From assembly GCA_944325195.1 (NCBI GenBank), contig CALUZB010000021.1, forward strand, positions 50,593 to 114,592: a stretch of DNA of 64,000 nucleotides, read 5' to 3'. The first letter of the stretch is position 1. Each line of letters begins with the position of its first letter. Of this stretch, positions 1-11,700 are shown piece by piece. The notes beneath the pieces are model-generated. The model did not search any database. It was not told the origin of the DNA and saw only the letters and a list, made by a program, of their open reading frames with translations. This DNA is from an uncultured Desulfovibrionaceae bacterium. GTDB lineage: Bacteria; Desulfobacterota; Desulfovibrionia; Desulfovibrionales; Desulfovibrionaceae. Made by a program: the position numbers and the translations under genes.

Positions 1-2
1 GA

Positions 3-3000
3 CGTTTAGCCGCTAATGAACAGATTCTGATGGAGTGCCGCAAACGTTTTTCTGCTGTTTCCGGCTCTCGCTCCGGGCCGCAAATTGAAACGGCCGCGGA
101 ATGGCTGCTTGATAATTACTGGTTGGTGGAAGAGCAAATTGTCTCCATCAAAAGAAACATGCCGCGGAAATATATTGAAGAATTGCCGCAGCTTGCCTGC
201 GGCCCCTCAAAAGGACTTCCCAGAGTATATGATATTGTGCTTGAGCATATTTCGCATAATGACGGACGACTGGACATTGGTGTGCTCAACCGATTTGTAA
301 AATCTTATCAAACTAAGGTGCCGTTGAGCTTAGGAGAACTTTGGGCAATTCCCCTGGTGCTGCGCCTAGCCTTGATCGAGAATTTACGCAGGGTTTCAAG
401 CCGGGTGATGAACGCGTGGCAAGACCAGCATCTGGCCGTAAAATGGGCGGACCGGTTGATTGAATCTGTTGGCAAAGAGGGCAAGGGGGTAGTGCTGGTT
501 ATTGCGGAAATGGCCGCCTCAAACCCGCCCATGACCAGTGCTTTTGTGGCTGAACTGGCCCGCTGTATGCAGGGGCAAAACGCCGCCTTTACTCTGCCGC
601 TTACCTGGATAGAAGAATTGCTTGCTCCCTTTGGCCTTAACGCTGACAAGCTGATTCAGCAGGATACACGGCAACAGGCCGCCGAACAGGTCAGTATGTC
701 CAACACCCTGAATTCATTGCGGACAATCTCTGCTCAAAACTGGCGGGAATTCGTTGAAGATGTAAGCCTGGTAGAGCAAACATTGCGGGGCGATCCGGCA
801 GGGACCTATGCAGCAATGGACTTTGCCACCCGCGATCATTACCGCCATTCCGTAGAAAAGTTTGCCCGGCGTTACCGGCTTTCAGAGCTGGATATCGCCC
901 GGTTGGCCGTACGCTTGGCCGGGGATAAAGCTTTGTCGGGAGATGTTCTGTCTCAGGGCATCAGGCATCCCTTTGCGGACAAAGTGACCTGGCATGTAGG
1001 TTATTACCTGATTGACGAAGGGCAGCAAGCGCTTAAAGCCGTGCTAAGCGAAAACAAAGCATTAAAAAGGCCGAGAAAAGAAGTTTTGTCTATTAACCCG
1101 AAAGGCGCGCGCGCCTTCCTGTTTTATATCGGTCTGACTATCGGGCTTACCATCCTTTTTGCCTGGCCGTTTTTCCATGTTTTACGATTTAATCATTGGC
1201 CGGAAGGCCTGATGCTTTTAGCTGCTATCCCTGCACTGCTCGTCACCAGTCAACTTGGCATAAAGCTGGTGAACTGGCTTATCTCCGGTCTGGTAAAACC
1301 TGACTTCATGCCCCGCATGGATTATAAGCAGGGTCTGCCCCCGGAAATGCGTACCCTGGTGGTCATACCCACTATACTGAGCGACAAATCAGATATTGAA
1401 AAGCTGGCCAACTCTCTGGAAGTGCACTTTCTGGCCAATCAAGACGAAAATATTCAGTTCGGCTTGTTAACCGACTTTAAAGACGCCGCTCAAGAAAAAA
1501 TGCCTGGCGATCAGAATATTTTATACCTGGCCCGACAAGCAATTGAACATTTAAACAATAAATACCCACATCGCGCTGTAGATTATTTCTTCTTGTGCCA
1601 TCGCCCCCGGGTTTATAACCCTAAGGAGGGGGTATGGATGGGTTGGGAGCGGAAACGGGGTAAACTTGCGGATTTCAACAGCTTACTGCTCGGTAAGGCA
1701 GATCCTGAAAAATTCATGCTGATTCAGGGAAATACCCTTAATCAGCCGGAACAGTTGCAAGGCGACAATGTTGTTTATCCGGTTCGCTACATCATCACCC
1801 TAGATACGGATACCCAGTTGCCGCGGGACACAGCCCGGAAACTGGTTGGGGCCATGGCTCATCCCTTAAACCGCCCGATAAGAGATGCCAAAAGCGGACG
1901 CGTGGTTTTCGGATATGCCTTGATGCAGCCCAGAGTAGCCACCACCTTGGTCAGTGCCATGAAAACGGAATATGCTTCCCTGCTTTCACATGATCCCGGC
2001 ATCGACCCATACACCAATGCCGCATCCGATATTTACCAAGATCTGTTCAATCAGGGCTCATATGTGGGCAAGGGTATTTATGACCTTGTTGCATTCGAAG
2101 AGGCGGTAGAGAAGCGCTTCCCCGACAACCATATCTTAAGCCACGATTTGATAGAGGGTTGCTTTGCCCGCTCCGGGCTGATTGCCGATTTACTGCTGTT
2201 TGAAGACAGTCCCAGCAGTTATACGGCCGATGTCGCCCGACGCCACCGCTGGATTCGCGGAGATTGGCAGCTTCTGCCCTGGCTTTTACCCTGGGTGCCT
2301 ACGAAATCAGGCAAAAAAACGATGAATGTTCTTTCTGTGCTGTCTTTATGGAAAATCGGCGATAACCTCCGTCGCAGTTTAGTGCCCTCAGCCTTGCTGA
2401 CAATGTTCCTTATCGGCTGGTTCGGCACTAATCAACCTGTGTTCTGGACCATGGCCTTGCTCAGCCTGGTGGGCGCCTTGCCGCTGTTTGACTTCTTTAT
2501 AGGGCTACTCCATAAGCCTGCGGATATCCCGTTGATTCGCCATGTGGAAGCCGCATTCAGTCATCTGGGACTACAATTGCTCCGCACCTTTTTAACTCTG
2601 GTCTGGCTGGCGCATGAGGCTGTGTTCACTCTGGACGCAATATCGCGTACCCTGTGGCGGGTGACAATCAGCAAAAAACACCTGTTGCAGTGGAGCCCTT
2701 CCGCCGACACCGAGCGTAACAGCCCTAAAACATTGCAAGACAACTTCCGGGCAATGAAAGGTGCGGTTCTCATCGGCGTTGTCTGCGGGGCGCTGTTATG
2801 GAAACACCCACAATCAGCCATTCCTGCTCTGCCTTTTGTATTGATGTGGCTCAGCTCTCCTTTGCTGGCCTGGCAACTGTCCAGGCCCCGGGTAAAAAAA
2901 GAGTTCAAGCCAAGTATAGAGGAAAAACAATTTCTGCGCCGCACTAATCGCCGTATCTGGGCCTTCTTTGACTATTATGTGAACGCAGAAAACAACTGGT

Positions 3001-6000
3001 TGCCGCCCGACAACGTGCAGGAACAACCGGATTTGGTGGTGGCCCACCGCACCTCTCCCACCAATATAGGTCTTTCCATGCTGGCGCACCTGGCCGCCCA
3101 CGACTTCCGTTATCTAAGCACTAACCGCCTGCTGGAGCGACTTGACAATACTATTGCCACCTTATTCCGCATGGAGCGTTACCGAAAACATTTATACAAC
3201 TGGTATGACACCCGAACGCTGCGTCCTCTTGCGCCCCAATATATTTCTTCTGTAGATTCCGGGAACTTTGCCGGGCATATCCTGACCTTGCGTCAAGGCC
3301 TGATTGAACTTCCCGATCAGCCGGTTTATGACAGGCAATACTTGAGCGGACTGTATGACACAGTTCAAGTTCTTACAGAATCTCTGAGCAGTGAAGAGCA
3401 AACCCGTAAAAGTTGGCAGACTTTTAAAACGACTTTGCTTGAAATGCTTAACAGGCCTGTAACCTCACTTAATCAGGGAAGCGCAGATCTTTGGACGTTG
3501 CTGAACCTGGCGAATGAGCTTGCTTCCGACATCAATGTGGAGTTTTGTCCGGAGGCGGCTTTCTGGCTGGATATGCTGCTTGCCCAGTGCAAAGACCTGT
3601 GTTTATTCGTTGACTCCATGACCCTGCCTATGGGCGCATTTGCCCCGGATTCGCCCATGCAACTTCCCACTTTGCGCGCCCTGGCTGAAATGGATATCGG
3701 AAATCTTCCGGTAAGCATACGAAATAATGTTTGCGTGGTAAAGCAAAACGCCGCAGTCCTGCTGGAACAGTCTGAACAGCTTGCTAAAAGTCTGCTTGAT
3801 TTGGCAGTAATGGACTTCTCATTCTTATACGATAAGGAACGAGGCCTCCTGTCCATTGGTTATAATGTTCAGGAAAGCCGTTTGGACAAAAGCTACTATG
3901 ACCTGCTGGCCTCAGAGGCAAGGCTCGCCTACTATGTAGCCATCGCTCAAAATCAGCTCCCCCAGGAAAGTTGGTTTCAATTGGGTCGGATGATGAATGC
4001 CCGGGGGCGCCGGCCGGTACTGATGTCCTGGTCGGGCTCGATGTTTGAGTATTTGATGCCGGAATTGATAATGCCCGGTTTTGACGGCACAATTCTGAAC
4101 GAGACATGCTTTAACGCAATACAACGCCAAATCAGCTACGGCCTTAAACGTGGCCTGCCCTGGGGCATATCAGAATCTGCCTATAATCTGCGCGATGCCG
4201 CCTACAACTACCAGTACCAGGCGTTTGGAGCGCCCGGGCTTGGTCTTAAACGCGGGTTGGCGGATGACTATGTGGCAGCTCCATACGCTACAGCAATGGC
4301 CCTGATGTTCATGCCGGCCGAGGCCTGCAAAAATTTGCAGGTGCTGGCCTCAAAGGGAGCCTGCGGCCGTTTCGGATTTTATGAAGCAGTGGACTACACA
4401 GCTTTACGCTTGCCGCGCGGCAGTGATCAGGCGGTTATCTACAGCTTTATGGCTCATCACCAGGCAATGAGTTTTCTGGCTTTAACCAGTCTGTTGCAGG
4501 ATAACCCCATGCAAAAACGTTTCATGGCCGACCCTCATTTCAAGGCTGCTTCCCTGCTTTTAGAAGAAAAAATGCCACGCCTCGCCCCTGACCATTTACA
4601 GACTATTTCCTATCTGTCTGCATATAATGCCGACACTCCCGCCCTGAAATCGGAAGACAGATTGCGGATATTCAAACACATCAACAGCGCTGAACCGGCT
4701 GTTCAGCTTTTGTCAAACAGCAATTATCATGTAATGATCAGCAGCAGTGGAACCGGGTACAGCCGTTACCGAAAAATGGCAGTTACCCGTTGGCACGCTG
4801 ATCCGGTATCCGACTCCGACGGCATGTTCGTATATATTCGTGACTTGCAAACCGGTGAATTCTGGTCAGCGGCCCCTCAACCTGTACTGGCCTCACCCGA
4901 TAGCTATGAAACAATTTTCAGTGCCGCCCGGGCTGAGTTCAAAGTGCGCCGGAACAATTTGGACGTATATACTGAAATTGTGGTTTCTCCGGAAGAAGAT
5001 GTGGAGCTGAGAAGAATTCATGTAAGCAATCGCTCCAGAATGCGGCGCAGTGTTGAATTGACAAGCTACGCCGAGGTGGTGCTTTCAGAAGCCATGGCCG
5101 ATGCTCAACATCCGGCTTTTAATAAATTGTTTGTACAAAGCGAGGTACTGCCAGAGCTTCAGGCAATTATCTGCAGTCGCAGGCCGCGTTCACGCCATGA
5201 GGGAAGTCCGCACATGTTCCATATGATGGCTGCACATGGCTGCAATGCTGCAGGATTTTCTTACGAGACAGATCGCAGCAGGTTCATTGGGCGGGGACGC
5301 AGCCTGAAACGTCCTGCAGCCCTGGATGAATACGGCCCGTTATCCGGCAGCCAGGGCGCGGTATTAGACCCTGTAGTTGCTATTCGTTGCAATATTGCAT
5401 TAAACCCGGGCGAAGTTTGTACTGTTGACCTGGTAACCGGAGTTGGACTTGAACGCGAAGGCTGTGTCAGACTTATTGAAAAGTTTCGCGACAACCATTT
5501 AGCAGATCGGGTGTTTAATCTGGCCTGGACCCACAACCAGATGCAACTCCACCAGTTCAATGTCGACATCAAAGATGCGCTGCTTTACGAGCAAATGACC
5601 GCCGCAATCATTTATCCCGATATCAGCAATCGGGCCGAGCGAGCTGTACTTGAAGCCAATCAGTGTGACCAGTCCAGGCTTTGGAGCCAGTCGATTTCCG
5701 GAGACTTACCGATAGTTCTGGTCAGGATATCTGATACTTCAAACATCAGGTTAGTAGCGCAAATGGTAAAGGCCCATGCCTATTGGCGGTTAAAAGGTCT
5801 GAGCGTGGATTTGGTAATCTGGAATGAAGATGATTACAGTTATCGGCAAAATCTGCATGACATGATCATCAATTTAATTCCTTCCAGCTCAGACGCTAAT
5901 ATCATGGACGCTCCCGGCGGTATTTTCGTCAGATCCGCTCAGATGCTGTCCCGGGAAGACCGACTCATGATCCAATCCGCAGCACGCCTTACCGTAAGCG

Positions 6001-8582
6001 ATTCCGGCGGAAGTCTGGAAGAACAAGTCTATCGTCGTAAAGCCCGGGCAAATCTACCGGGTAAACTGTTCAGTCGACACGGTTTAAATCAGATTGAAGA
6101 ACGGCCGGAACAGGCGCCCCGCGAGAAACTGCTGTTTGCCAATCCGCATGGCGGGTTCAGCCAAGACGGCAAAGAATATGTCATCCGGCTGGGAACACAC
6201 GCCGCTACCCCGGCTCCCTGGATTAATGTACTGGCAAACAAAAATTTCGGCTGCATTATCTCTGAACGGGGCAGTTCGTACACCTGGAAAGAAAATGCCC
6301 ATGAGTTTCGAATTACGCCGTGGTTTAACGATCCGGTCTGTGACATTTCCGGTGAAGCCCTGTATATCAGAGACGACGATTCCGGCAGTTTCTGGTCGCC
6401 CACGCCCGGGCCGGCCGGGAGTCGTGGAGAATATACTGTTCGACATGGATTCGGCTATTCAATATTCGAACATCTCTTCCAGGGCATTGAAAGTCGGCTT
6501 TGGGTATATGTAGCTCAGACCGCTCCGGTCAAATTTTATCGATTAAACCTTAAAAATAAATCCGGGCGACGGCGCAGTTTATCTGTAACCGGTTATGTAG
6601 AGTGGGTGTTGGGCGACCTGCGCACCAAACATGCGTTGCACATCTCCACAGAATCAGACCGGCTGACCGGAGCGCTTTTCGCCCGCAATCCTTATATAAT
6701 GGATTTCCCCGGTCGGGTTGCGTTCTTTGATGTGGATGTGCCAAACCGCACCATTACCGGCGACCGGCTCGAATTTCTGGGACGGAACCGCAGTCTGGCA
6801 AACCCCGCCGCTATGGAACGAACCAATTTATCCGGCCGCACCGGACCGGGATTTGATCCGTGCGGCGCCATTCAGACCCCCATTGAGCTGGACAGTGGGA
6901 AAGAACGCGAGTTGGTTTTCATCCTGGGCGGAGCAAACGACGCTGCGGAAGCGCAAAGGTTAATCAATCAATTCTCCGATGTGCGCAAAGCCCGGACAGA
7001 GCTGGATAAAATAAAGCTTTATTGGGAAGAGACCCTGGGACGCATTCAGATCAACACTCCCAGTCAAAGCACCAACCTTCTGGCCAACGGCTGGTTGATG
7101 TATCAAATTATGTCTTCGCGCTTTTTTGCCCGCAGCGGGTTTTATCAGTCCGGCGGTGCATTCGGGTTCAGAGATCAATTGCAGGATTGCATGGCCATGG
7201 TTTATGCTGCACCTGAACTGGTACGGGAGCATCTTTTGCGCAGTGCAGCTCATCAATTTCCGGAAGGAGATGTAATGCACTGGTGGCATCCGCCAACAGA
7301 TCGGGGAGTGCGCACCCGTTGCTCTGACGATTATCTCTGGCTGCCCGCGGCTGTTGAACGGTATGTGCGGATTACCGGAGATTTCAGCGTGCTGCTGGAA
7401 ATGGTCGGATACCTCGAGGGACGTCCGCTTAACCCGGGGGAAGAGTCATATTATGACCTTCCTGCCGCTTCCGGCATAAAAGAAAAGCTTTATCAGCACT
7501 GCGTCAGAGCAATCAAACACAGCTTTCAATGGGGTGAACACGGTCTCCCCCTGATCGGCTCCGGTGATTGGAATGACGGAATGAACCTGGTCGGTATTGA
7601 AGGCAAAGGGGAAAGCGTATGGCTTGGCTTCTTCTGCTGCCATACTCTGCGCCGATTTGCGCACTTGGCCGCCAAGTTGCGCGATACGGAATTCGCGGAA
7701 TTTTGTCTGAAGCAAGCGGAATCATTACGTGACAGCCTGGAAGAGCATGGCTGGGACGGCGCATGGTACTTGCGGGCCTATTTTGATGACGGCACTCCGC
7801 TGGGCTCTTCAAAAAATACAGAATGCAGCATTGATTCCATCAGCCAGAGCTGGGCGGTGTTATCCGGCTCCACAGCGGAATGGCGGCAAGAAAAGGCGAT
7901 GCAGTCGCTTGAGGAGCATCTGCTGCGCCGCGATATCGGCATCATTCAACTGCTTGATCCGCCTTTTGACAAAAGTTATCTGGAACCAGGTTATATCAAA
8001 GGATATGTGCCTGGTGTGCGCGAAAACGGCGGACAATACACTCACGCGGCGGTCTGGGCGGTTATGGCATTTGCCGCGCTGGGAATAAGAAAGAAGGCAT
8101 GGGAGTTATTGGATATGATTAACCCCATTAATCATGCCCGCACTGAAGAAGAGACAGATACTTACAAAGTAGAGCCATATGTGCTTTCAGCTGATGTTTA
8201 CGCAAAGCTCCCCCATTCAGGACGGGGCGGCTGGAGTTGGATGACCGGTGCGGCCGCCTGGATGTATCGGTTAATAATTGAAAGTTTAATGGGCGTACGC
8301 AAAGAGGGCAACAAACTGTTTTTACGTCCCCTGCTCCCGGACGACTGGAAAGAAGCTGAACTTATTTATACCTATATGGAGACGGTATATCGAATCAGAA
8401 TCATTCAGAAACACATCAACACTACAGACAATGGCGAAATTCCGCCACGAGAACAGCTGTTTTTAGACGGAGCAAAACAAGGTGCAGGATTTATTGTTTT
8501 AGAAAACGACAGCATCAGGCACGAAGTCGAGCTGCACCTTACTTTGCTGGAGCTTAAGGAGGTGCCTTTGGGTCTGGACTGA
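3..8582 (+). CDS. ndvB: Cyclic beta-1,2-glucan synthase, 5'-truncated by window
   Basis: Large inner-membrane enzyme that makes cyclic beta-1,2-glucan from UDP-glucose and delivers it to the periplasm. The frame is open to the window edge: codons before the first Met (base 30) read RLAANEQIL, as family N-termini do upstream of the AEWLLDN block, so the true start lies outside. Counting from Met30: hydrophobic segments near 365-425, GT84 glycosyltransferase motif DTDTQ at 592-596 and RHRWIRGDWQ near 730-740, another membrane block near 785-960, a glycoamylase-like region (ESAYNLRDAAYNYQYQ, near 1380) and two glycoside-phosphorylase-type modules. The C-terminal GH94 domain keeps GDWNDG at about 2512-2517. 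These parts correspond to initiation/elongation, chain-length control and cyclisation in characterised NdvB/Cgs proteins. It is intact to its stop and converges on the next gene. The function call is strong; a linear glucan product cannot be excluded. Confidence 0.93.
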   Translation, partial: RLAANEQILMECRKRFSAVSGSRSGPQIETAAEWLLDNYWLVEEQIVSIKRNMPRKYIEELPQLACGPSKGLPRVYDIVLEHISHNDGRLDIGVLNRFVKSYQTKVPLSLGELWAIPLVLRLALIENLRRVSSRVMNAWQDQHLAVKWADRLIESVGKEGKGVVLVIAEMAASNPPMTSAFVAELARCMQGQNAAFTLPLTWIEELLAPFGLNADKLIQQDTRQQAAEQVSMSNTLNSLRTISAQNWREFVEDVSLVEQTLRGDPAGTYAAMDFATRDHYRHSVEKFARRYRLSELDIARLAVRLAGDKALSGDVLSQGIRHPFADKVTWHVGYYLIDEGQQALKAVLSENKALKRPRKEVLSINPKGARAFLFYIGLTIGLTILFAWPFFHVLRFNHWPEGLMLLAAIPALLVTSQLGIKLVNWLISGLVKPDFMPRMDYKQGLPPEMRTLVVIPTILSDKSDIEKLANSLEVHFLANQDENIQFGLLTDFKDAAQEKMPGDQNILYLARQAIEHLNNKYPHRAVDYFFLCHRPRVYNPKEGVWMGWERKRGKLADFNSLLLGKADPEKFMLIQGNTLNQPEQLQGDNVVYPVRYIITLDTDTQLPRDTARKLVGAMAHPLNRPIRDAKSGRVVFGYALMQPRVATTLVSAMKTEYASLLSHDPGIDPYTNAASDIYQDLFNQGSYVGKGIYDLVAFEEAVEKRFPDNHILSHDLIEGCFARSGLIADLLLFEDSPSSYTADVARRHRWIRGDWQLLPWLLPWVPTKSGKKTMNVLSVLSLWKIGDNLRRSLVPSALLTMFLIGWFGTNQPVFWTMALLSLVGALPLFDFFIGLLHKPADIPLIRHVEAAFSHLGLQLLRTFLTLVWLAHEAVFTLDAISRTLWRVTISKKHLLQWSPSADTERNSPKTLQDNFRAMKGAVLIGVVCGALLWKHPQSAIPALPFVLMWLSSPLLAWQLSRPRVKKEFKPSIEEKQFLRRTNRRIWAFFDYYVNAENNWLPPDNVQEQPDLVVAHRTSPTNIGLSMLAHLAAHDFRYLSTNRLLERLDNTIATLFRMERYRKHLYNWYDTRTLRPLAPQYISSVDSGNFAGHILTLRQGLIELPDQPVYDRQYLSGLYDTVQVLTESLSSEEQTRKSWQTFKTTLLEMLNRPVTSLNQGSADLWTLLNLANELASDINVEFCPEAAFWLDMLLAQCKDLCLFVDSMTLPMGAFAPDSPMQLPTLRALAEMDIGNLPVSIRNNVCVVKQNAAVLLEQSEQLAKSLLDLAVMDFSFLYDKERGLLSIGYNVQESRLDKSYYDLLASEARLAYYVAIAQNQLPQESWFQLGRMMNARGRRPVLMSWSGSMFEYLMPELIMPGFDGTILNETCFNAIQRQISYGLKRGLPWGISESAYNLRDAAYNYQYQAFGAPGLGLKRGLADDYVAAPYATAMALMFMPAEACKNLQVLASKGACGRFGFYEAVDYTALRLPRGSDQAVIYSFMAHHQAMSFLALTSLLQDNPMQKRFMADPHFKAASLLLEEKMPRLAPDHLQTISYLSAYNADTPALKSEDRLRIFKHINSAEPAVQLLSNSNYHVMISSSGTGYSRYRKMAVTRWHADPVSDSDGMFVYIRDLQTGEFWSAAPQPVLASPDSYETIFSAARAEFKVRRNNLDVYTEIVVSPEEDVELRRIHVSNRSRMRRSVELTSYAEVVLSEAMADAQHPAFNKLFVQSEVLPELQAIICSRRPRSRHEGSPHMFHMMAAHGCNAAGFSYETDRSRFIGRGRSLKRPAALDEYGPLSGSQGAVLDPVVAIRCNIALNPGEVCTVDLVTGVGLEREGCVRLIEKFRDNHLADRVFNLAWTHNQMQLHQFNVDIKDALLYEQMTAAIIYPDISNRAERAVLEANQCDQSRLWSQSISGDLPIVLVRISDTSNIRLVAQMVKAHAYWRLKGLSVDLVIWNEDDYSYRQNLHDMIINLIPSSSDANIMDAPGGIFVRSAQMLSREDRLMIQSAARLTVSDSGGSLEEQVYRRKARANLPGKLFSRHGLNQIEERPEQAPREKLLFANPHGGFSQDGKEYVIRLGTHAATPAPWINVLANKNFGCIISERGSSYTWKENAHEFRITPWFNDPVCDISGEALYIRDDDSGSFWSPTPGPAGSRGEYTVRHGFGYSIFEHLFQGIESRLWVYVAQTAPVKFYRLNLKNKSGRRRSLSVTGYVEWVLGDLRTKHALHISTESDRLTGALFARNPYIMDFPGRVAFFDVDVPNRTITGDRLEFLGRNRSLANPAAMERTNLSGRTGPGFDPCGAIQTPIELDSGKERELVFILGGANDAAEAQRLINQFSDVRKARTELDKIKLYWEETLGRIQINTPSQSTNLLANGWLMYQIMSSRFFARSGFYQSGGAFGFRDQLQDCMAMVYAAPELVREHLLRSAAHQFPEGDVMHWWHPPTDRGVRTRCSDDYLWLPAAVERYVRITGDFSVLLEMVGYLEGRPLNPGEESYYDLPAASGIKEKLYQHCVRAIKHSFQWGEHGLPLIGSGDWNDGMNLVGIEGKGESVWLGFFCCHTLRRFAHLAAKLRDTEFAEFCLKQAESLRDSLEEHGWDGAWYLRAYFDDGTPLGSSKNTECSIDSISQSWAVLSGSTAEWRQEKAMQSLEEHLLRRDIGIIQLLDPPFDKSYLEPGYIKGYVPGVRENGGQYTHAAVWAVMAFAALGIRKKAWELLDMINPINHARTEEETDTYKVEPYVLSADVYAKLPHSGRGGWSWMTGAAAWMYRLIIESLMGVRKEGNKLFLRPLLPDDWKEAELIYTYMETVYRIRIIQKHINTTDNGEIPPREQLFLDGAKQGAGFIVLENDSIRHEVELHLTLLELKEVPLGLD

Positions 8583-8589
8583 TCTCATT

Positions 8590-8613
8590 CAGCTAAGAAC
8601 TCTCTCTTAGCTG
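8590..8613. terminator. Inverted repeat between convergent genes
   Basis: A perfect 9-bp stem (CAGCTAAGA / TCTTAGCTG) with a 6-nt loop starts 8 bases after the ndvB stop. There is no T-run on either side, so it is at best a weak or factor-assisted terminator, or a 3'-end stabiliser. It lies between two convergent genes. Confidence 0.4.
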
Positions 8614-8707
8614 GCCCAACCTTGAAATTATGCTCAGCCCAAGTCAACTTTACTCCCAAGCCAGGGCAGATCTGATTATACTTTCTCCAGCCAGACTCCG
8701 ACAATGC

Positions 8708-11700
8708 TTACATACTGGCGCCTTGCGGCAAAAAGCTGTTGATATCATTGCTTAACTGAGAGCCGCGCAGTTCGGATGCCGCCATGCGCCCATACAATGA
8801 ATTGGGATCCCGCTCAACTAATTCCTGCATCACCAAAGCCCAGCGGGCCCTGTCTCCATTCTGACGGTACAGTTGTCCTAAGCGATAACGCATGGCCAAA
8901 TAATCCGGGCTGTCTTCACTTACATACTTTGCATATTGCTGCTGCCAATCCAGAGCTTCAGTAATTCTCCCCGCTCCTTCGGTAATGTTCATCAGCATAG
9001 CAAGCAGATCTTTGATTTTGGGAATATCGGCACTGTCAGGGTTTTCTTCCGCCATTCCGGTCAGGCCCTGCAAAGCATCCCGGCCAAGATAATAGGCTTG
9101 TTCCATATCCTTATTGCGCTCGGCCGCTTTAGCCAGAAAATAGAACATGTAAACTTTCTGTTCCGGCGGCATGTTGGTTTGGTTGCGCAAACTATCCCAC
9201 AACACTGTTGCCTGATCGTAATTTCTCAGATTCTCGGCAGCAAGCGCCATGGAGTAGTCAAGCTGACGTTGAGTATCCGGAGTAAGTTCCCACATTTCCA
9301 CCTTACGATATAAATCGGCCACAGCCTGCCATTGCCCGCTGTCAACCAGTATGGTTAAGGCAAGATTGAGGGCCGGTTCACCATACGAGAAGTCTTTTGT
9401 ACCGCGGAAAAACGGCTCAAGGGTTTTCAGTGCATCGGCGCTGCGCTGGTTACTCCATTCGCTGTATGCCAGAGCCAGGCGGCTTTCTCCACCGATAACC
9501 TCCTCCTGCCCCTGGATTATCGGGAACTGGTCCCAAGCATGAAGAATGCGGTCATATTCCTTATCTGTAACTGAATCAGCGGTTAAAGAGCTGAAAGCAG
9601 CCAACGCCACTTCATGGGCCTTGGGCAAGAGGGTGTGCTCGGGATACTTTTCCGCAAATGTGGTGGCCTCGGTCAACGCCTCGGTATAGCGTTTATTCCA
9701 CAAATACCAGATAGCCAATTTCAACTGAGCCAGTGGGGCCAGCTTGCTGTCAGGGTGTTCCCTGACTATGCGGGAATATGTTTCATACGGCAACTCGGAA
9801 TAGGGCCGATCGAACACGCTGAACATGTCGCCAATGCTTGGAGCATCGTATATTCCCTCCTCGGCAAGCCGCATTTGTGCTATCAGTCCGGCATCATGAT
9901 TGGGGAAGCGGCGAACGGCTTCTTCATAAACCTCGCGGGCGGCCGCAGTACTTTTTTCCTGGAGATAGATATCGCCTATACGGGTGAGCATATCCGGAGC
10001 GTCCGGACCGGAAGGATCAAGGTTATAATACAGCCAATAACGATTGCGGGCGTCTTCCAGCTTTCCCATATTCAGGGCGGCATCCCCAATCATTTCGAGA
10101 ATAGGCGGGTATTCCATGTAGAAACGCGGCCAACGGCGTTCTATATAATCAACAATCTGGAAGGCCTGATCAAAGTACCCCAACTTATACAAAGAACGGG
10201 CCAAGCCAACTGACGCTTCCCGCACGAACTTGGAGTCGGGGTAGTTTTGCACAATGTACTGGAACTGATCTGCAGCCTGCTGATAATTTTCTTTCTCAAA
10301 AAAGTAATCGCCCCAGTAGTAATAAATCAACGGGATATTCTCATCATTGGGATGATTGCGCTTAAGCAGATTGAAATAAGCTTCCGCTTCCTGAATATTG
10401 CCCATCTTAAGGTTGACATAACCCAACCGTAACAGCATTGAAGGAGCCCGAGCAGATTTTAAATTTGCATTGAGCGCTTCTTCCGACACGCCTAAAATTT
10501 TATCGCCATAAGCGGCTATATCGTCAATTCCAAGCCCGAAAGTCGCATCACTGATTAAGTAAAGCACATCCTCCAGTTCTTGAGTGGTGATTTCCGGGCG
10601 CAACTTGGCCTCGCTCAGCAGATCCAGGGCATCTTCATAATGCTCTGCACTAATGCTGGTCTGGGCTTCAGCAATAAGTTCCGCCACGCTCGGCGGCGGC
10701 TCAATAGGATTGCCGTCCTCGTCATATTGCACAGGCGGTTCCTGCGCGTCAGGTTCAACAGGACCAGGAAGGCGCATAACCAAGTCTTTATTTTCCTCAA
10801 GAGGGATAAGTTTCCCCTCTTGAAAATTAGGGCTGCCTGCAGCCGGCGGAACACCGGGAGTTTCTCCCCGGGCAGGCACATTTTCGCCTTGGTCCTGTCC
10901 CGCAAAGGGGGCAACAGGGCTGATCGGCGCAACCAAATAACCATCTCCTTCCTCAGCTTGCGTATGCCGCGGGCGCTGGCGTATCGGCTGACTGGTTTGA
11001 GCAGACCCACTCTGAACGGGCCGCACAACCTGCTGCTGGACAGAAGATTGACCATTGGCGGCTTGAGACGTCGCTCCGGCAGTTGAGGGTTGGTTTAGCG
11101 CCTGACGCTGCTGTACAGAAGATTGTTCCACAGACAAAGGAGTCTGCACCTGAATACCGGCTTGCCCGCGCGCCCCCTGCTCATCGGCAGGCTGGACAGC
11201 ACGGCTCCCTGTCGGATTTCCGGGGGCAGATTCTTGACCGGCTTGCGCGTAACCGCCGGGTTGCTGAGTTGGCCCGTTAGGAGCAGATGCTTGTCCAGGA
11301 CGGTTAACCTGCTGCAACGAACCCGCTATATTTGCTTCAGTAAAACTCCCGGCTGGTACCTGCTCTGCCGGCGGAGCAAGCGGAGTATCCGCCGAGGCCT
11401 GCCTCGCCGGGAGGCCAGGTTCAGGCATGGCAGGCTGGCTCATTTGTTGTTGAGCCTGAATGATTGCGTCAATCTGGGTGCGCGGGGCCTGGGGAGCAGC
11501 ATTCACAGAGTTCTCCCTCCCGTTGTCAAGCCCGGCCGGAGAGTCCGCCTGTCCCGGCATATTCAGGCCGACAGGATTTTCAGGGGCTCCGGCCGGCGGC
11601 TGCCAGCGCGCGCCAATAGGATCGTTAAACAGATCAATCCGAACCCGGTTATCCCCGTCGCGAGAAACCATATAACCGAATTCATTAGTATTGGTGAGCA

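Noticed and set aside
9614..10213. A 199-codon plus-strand frame inside the TPR gene.
   Set aside because: Antisense shadow of TPR-encoding sequence; no recognisable product.
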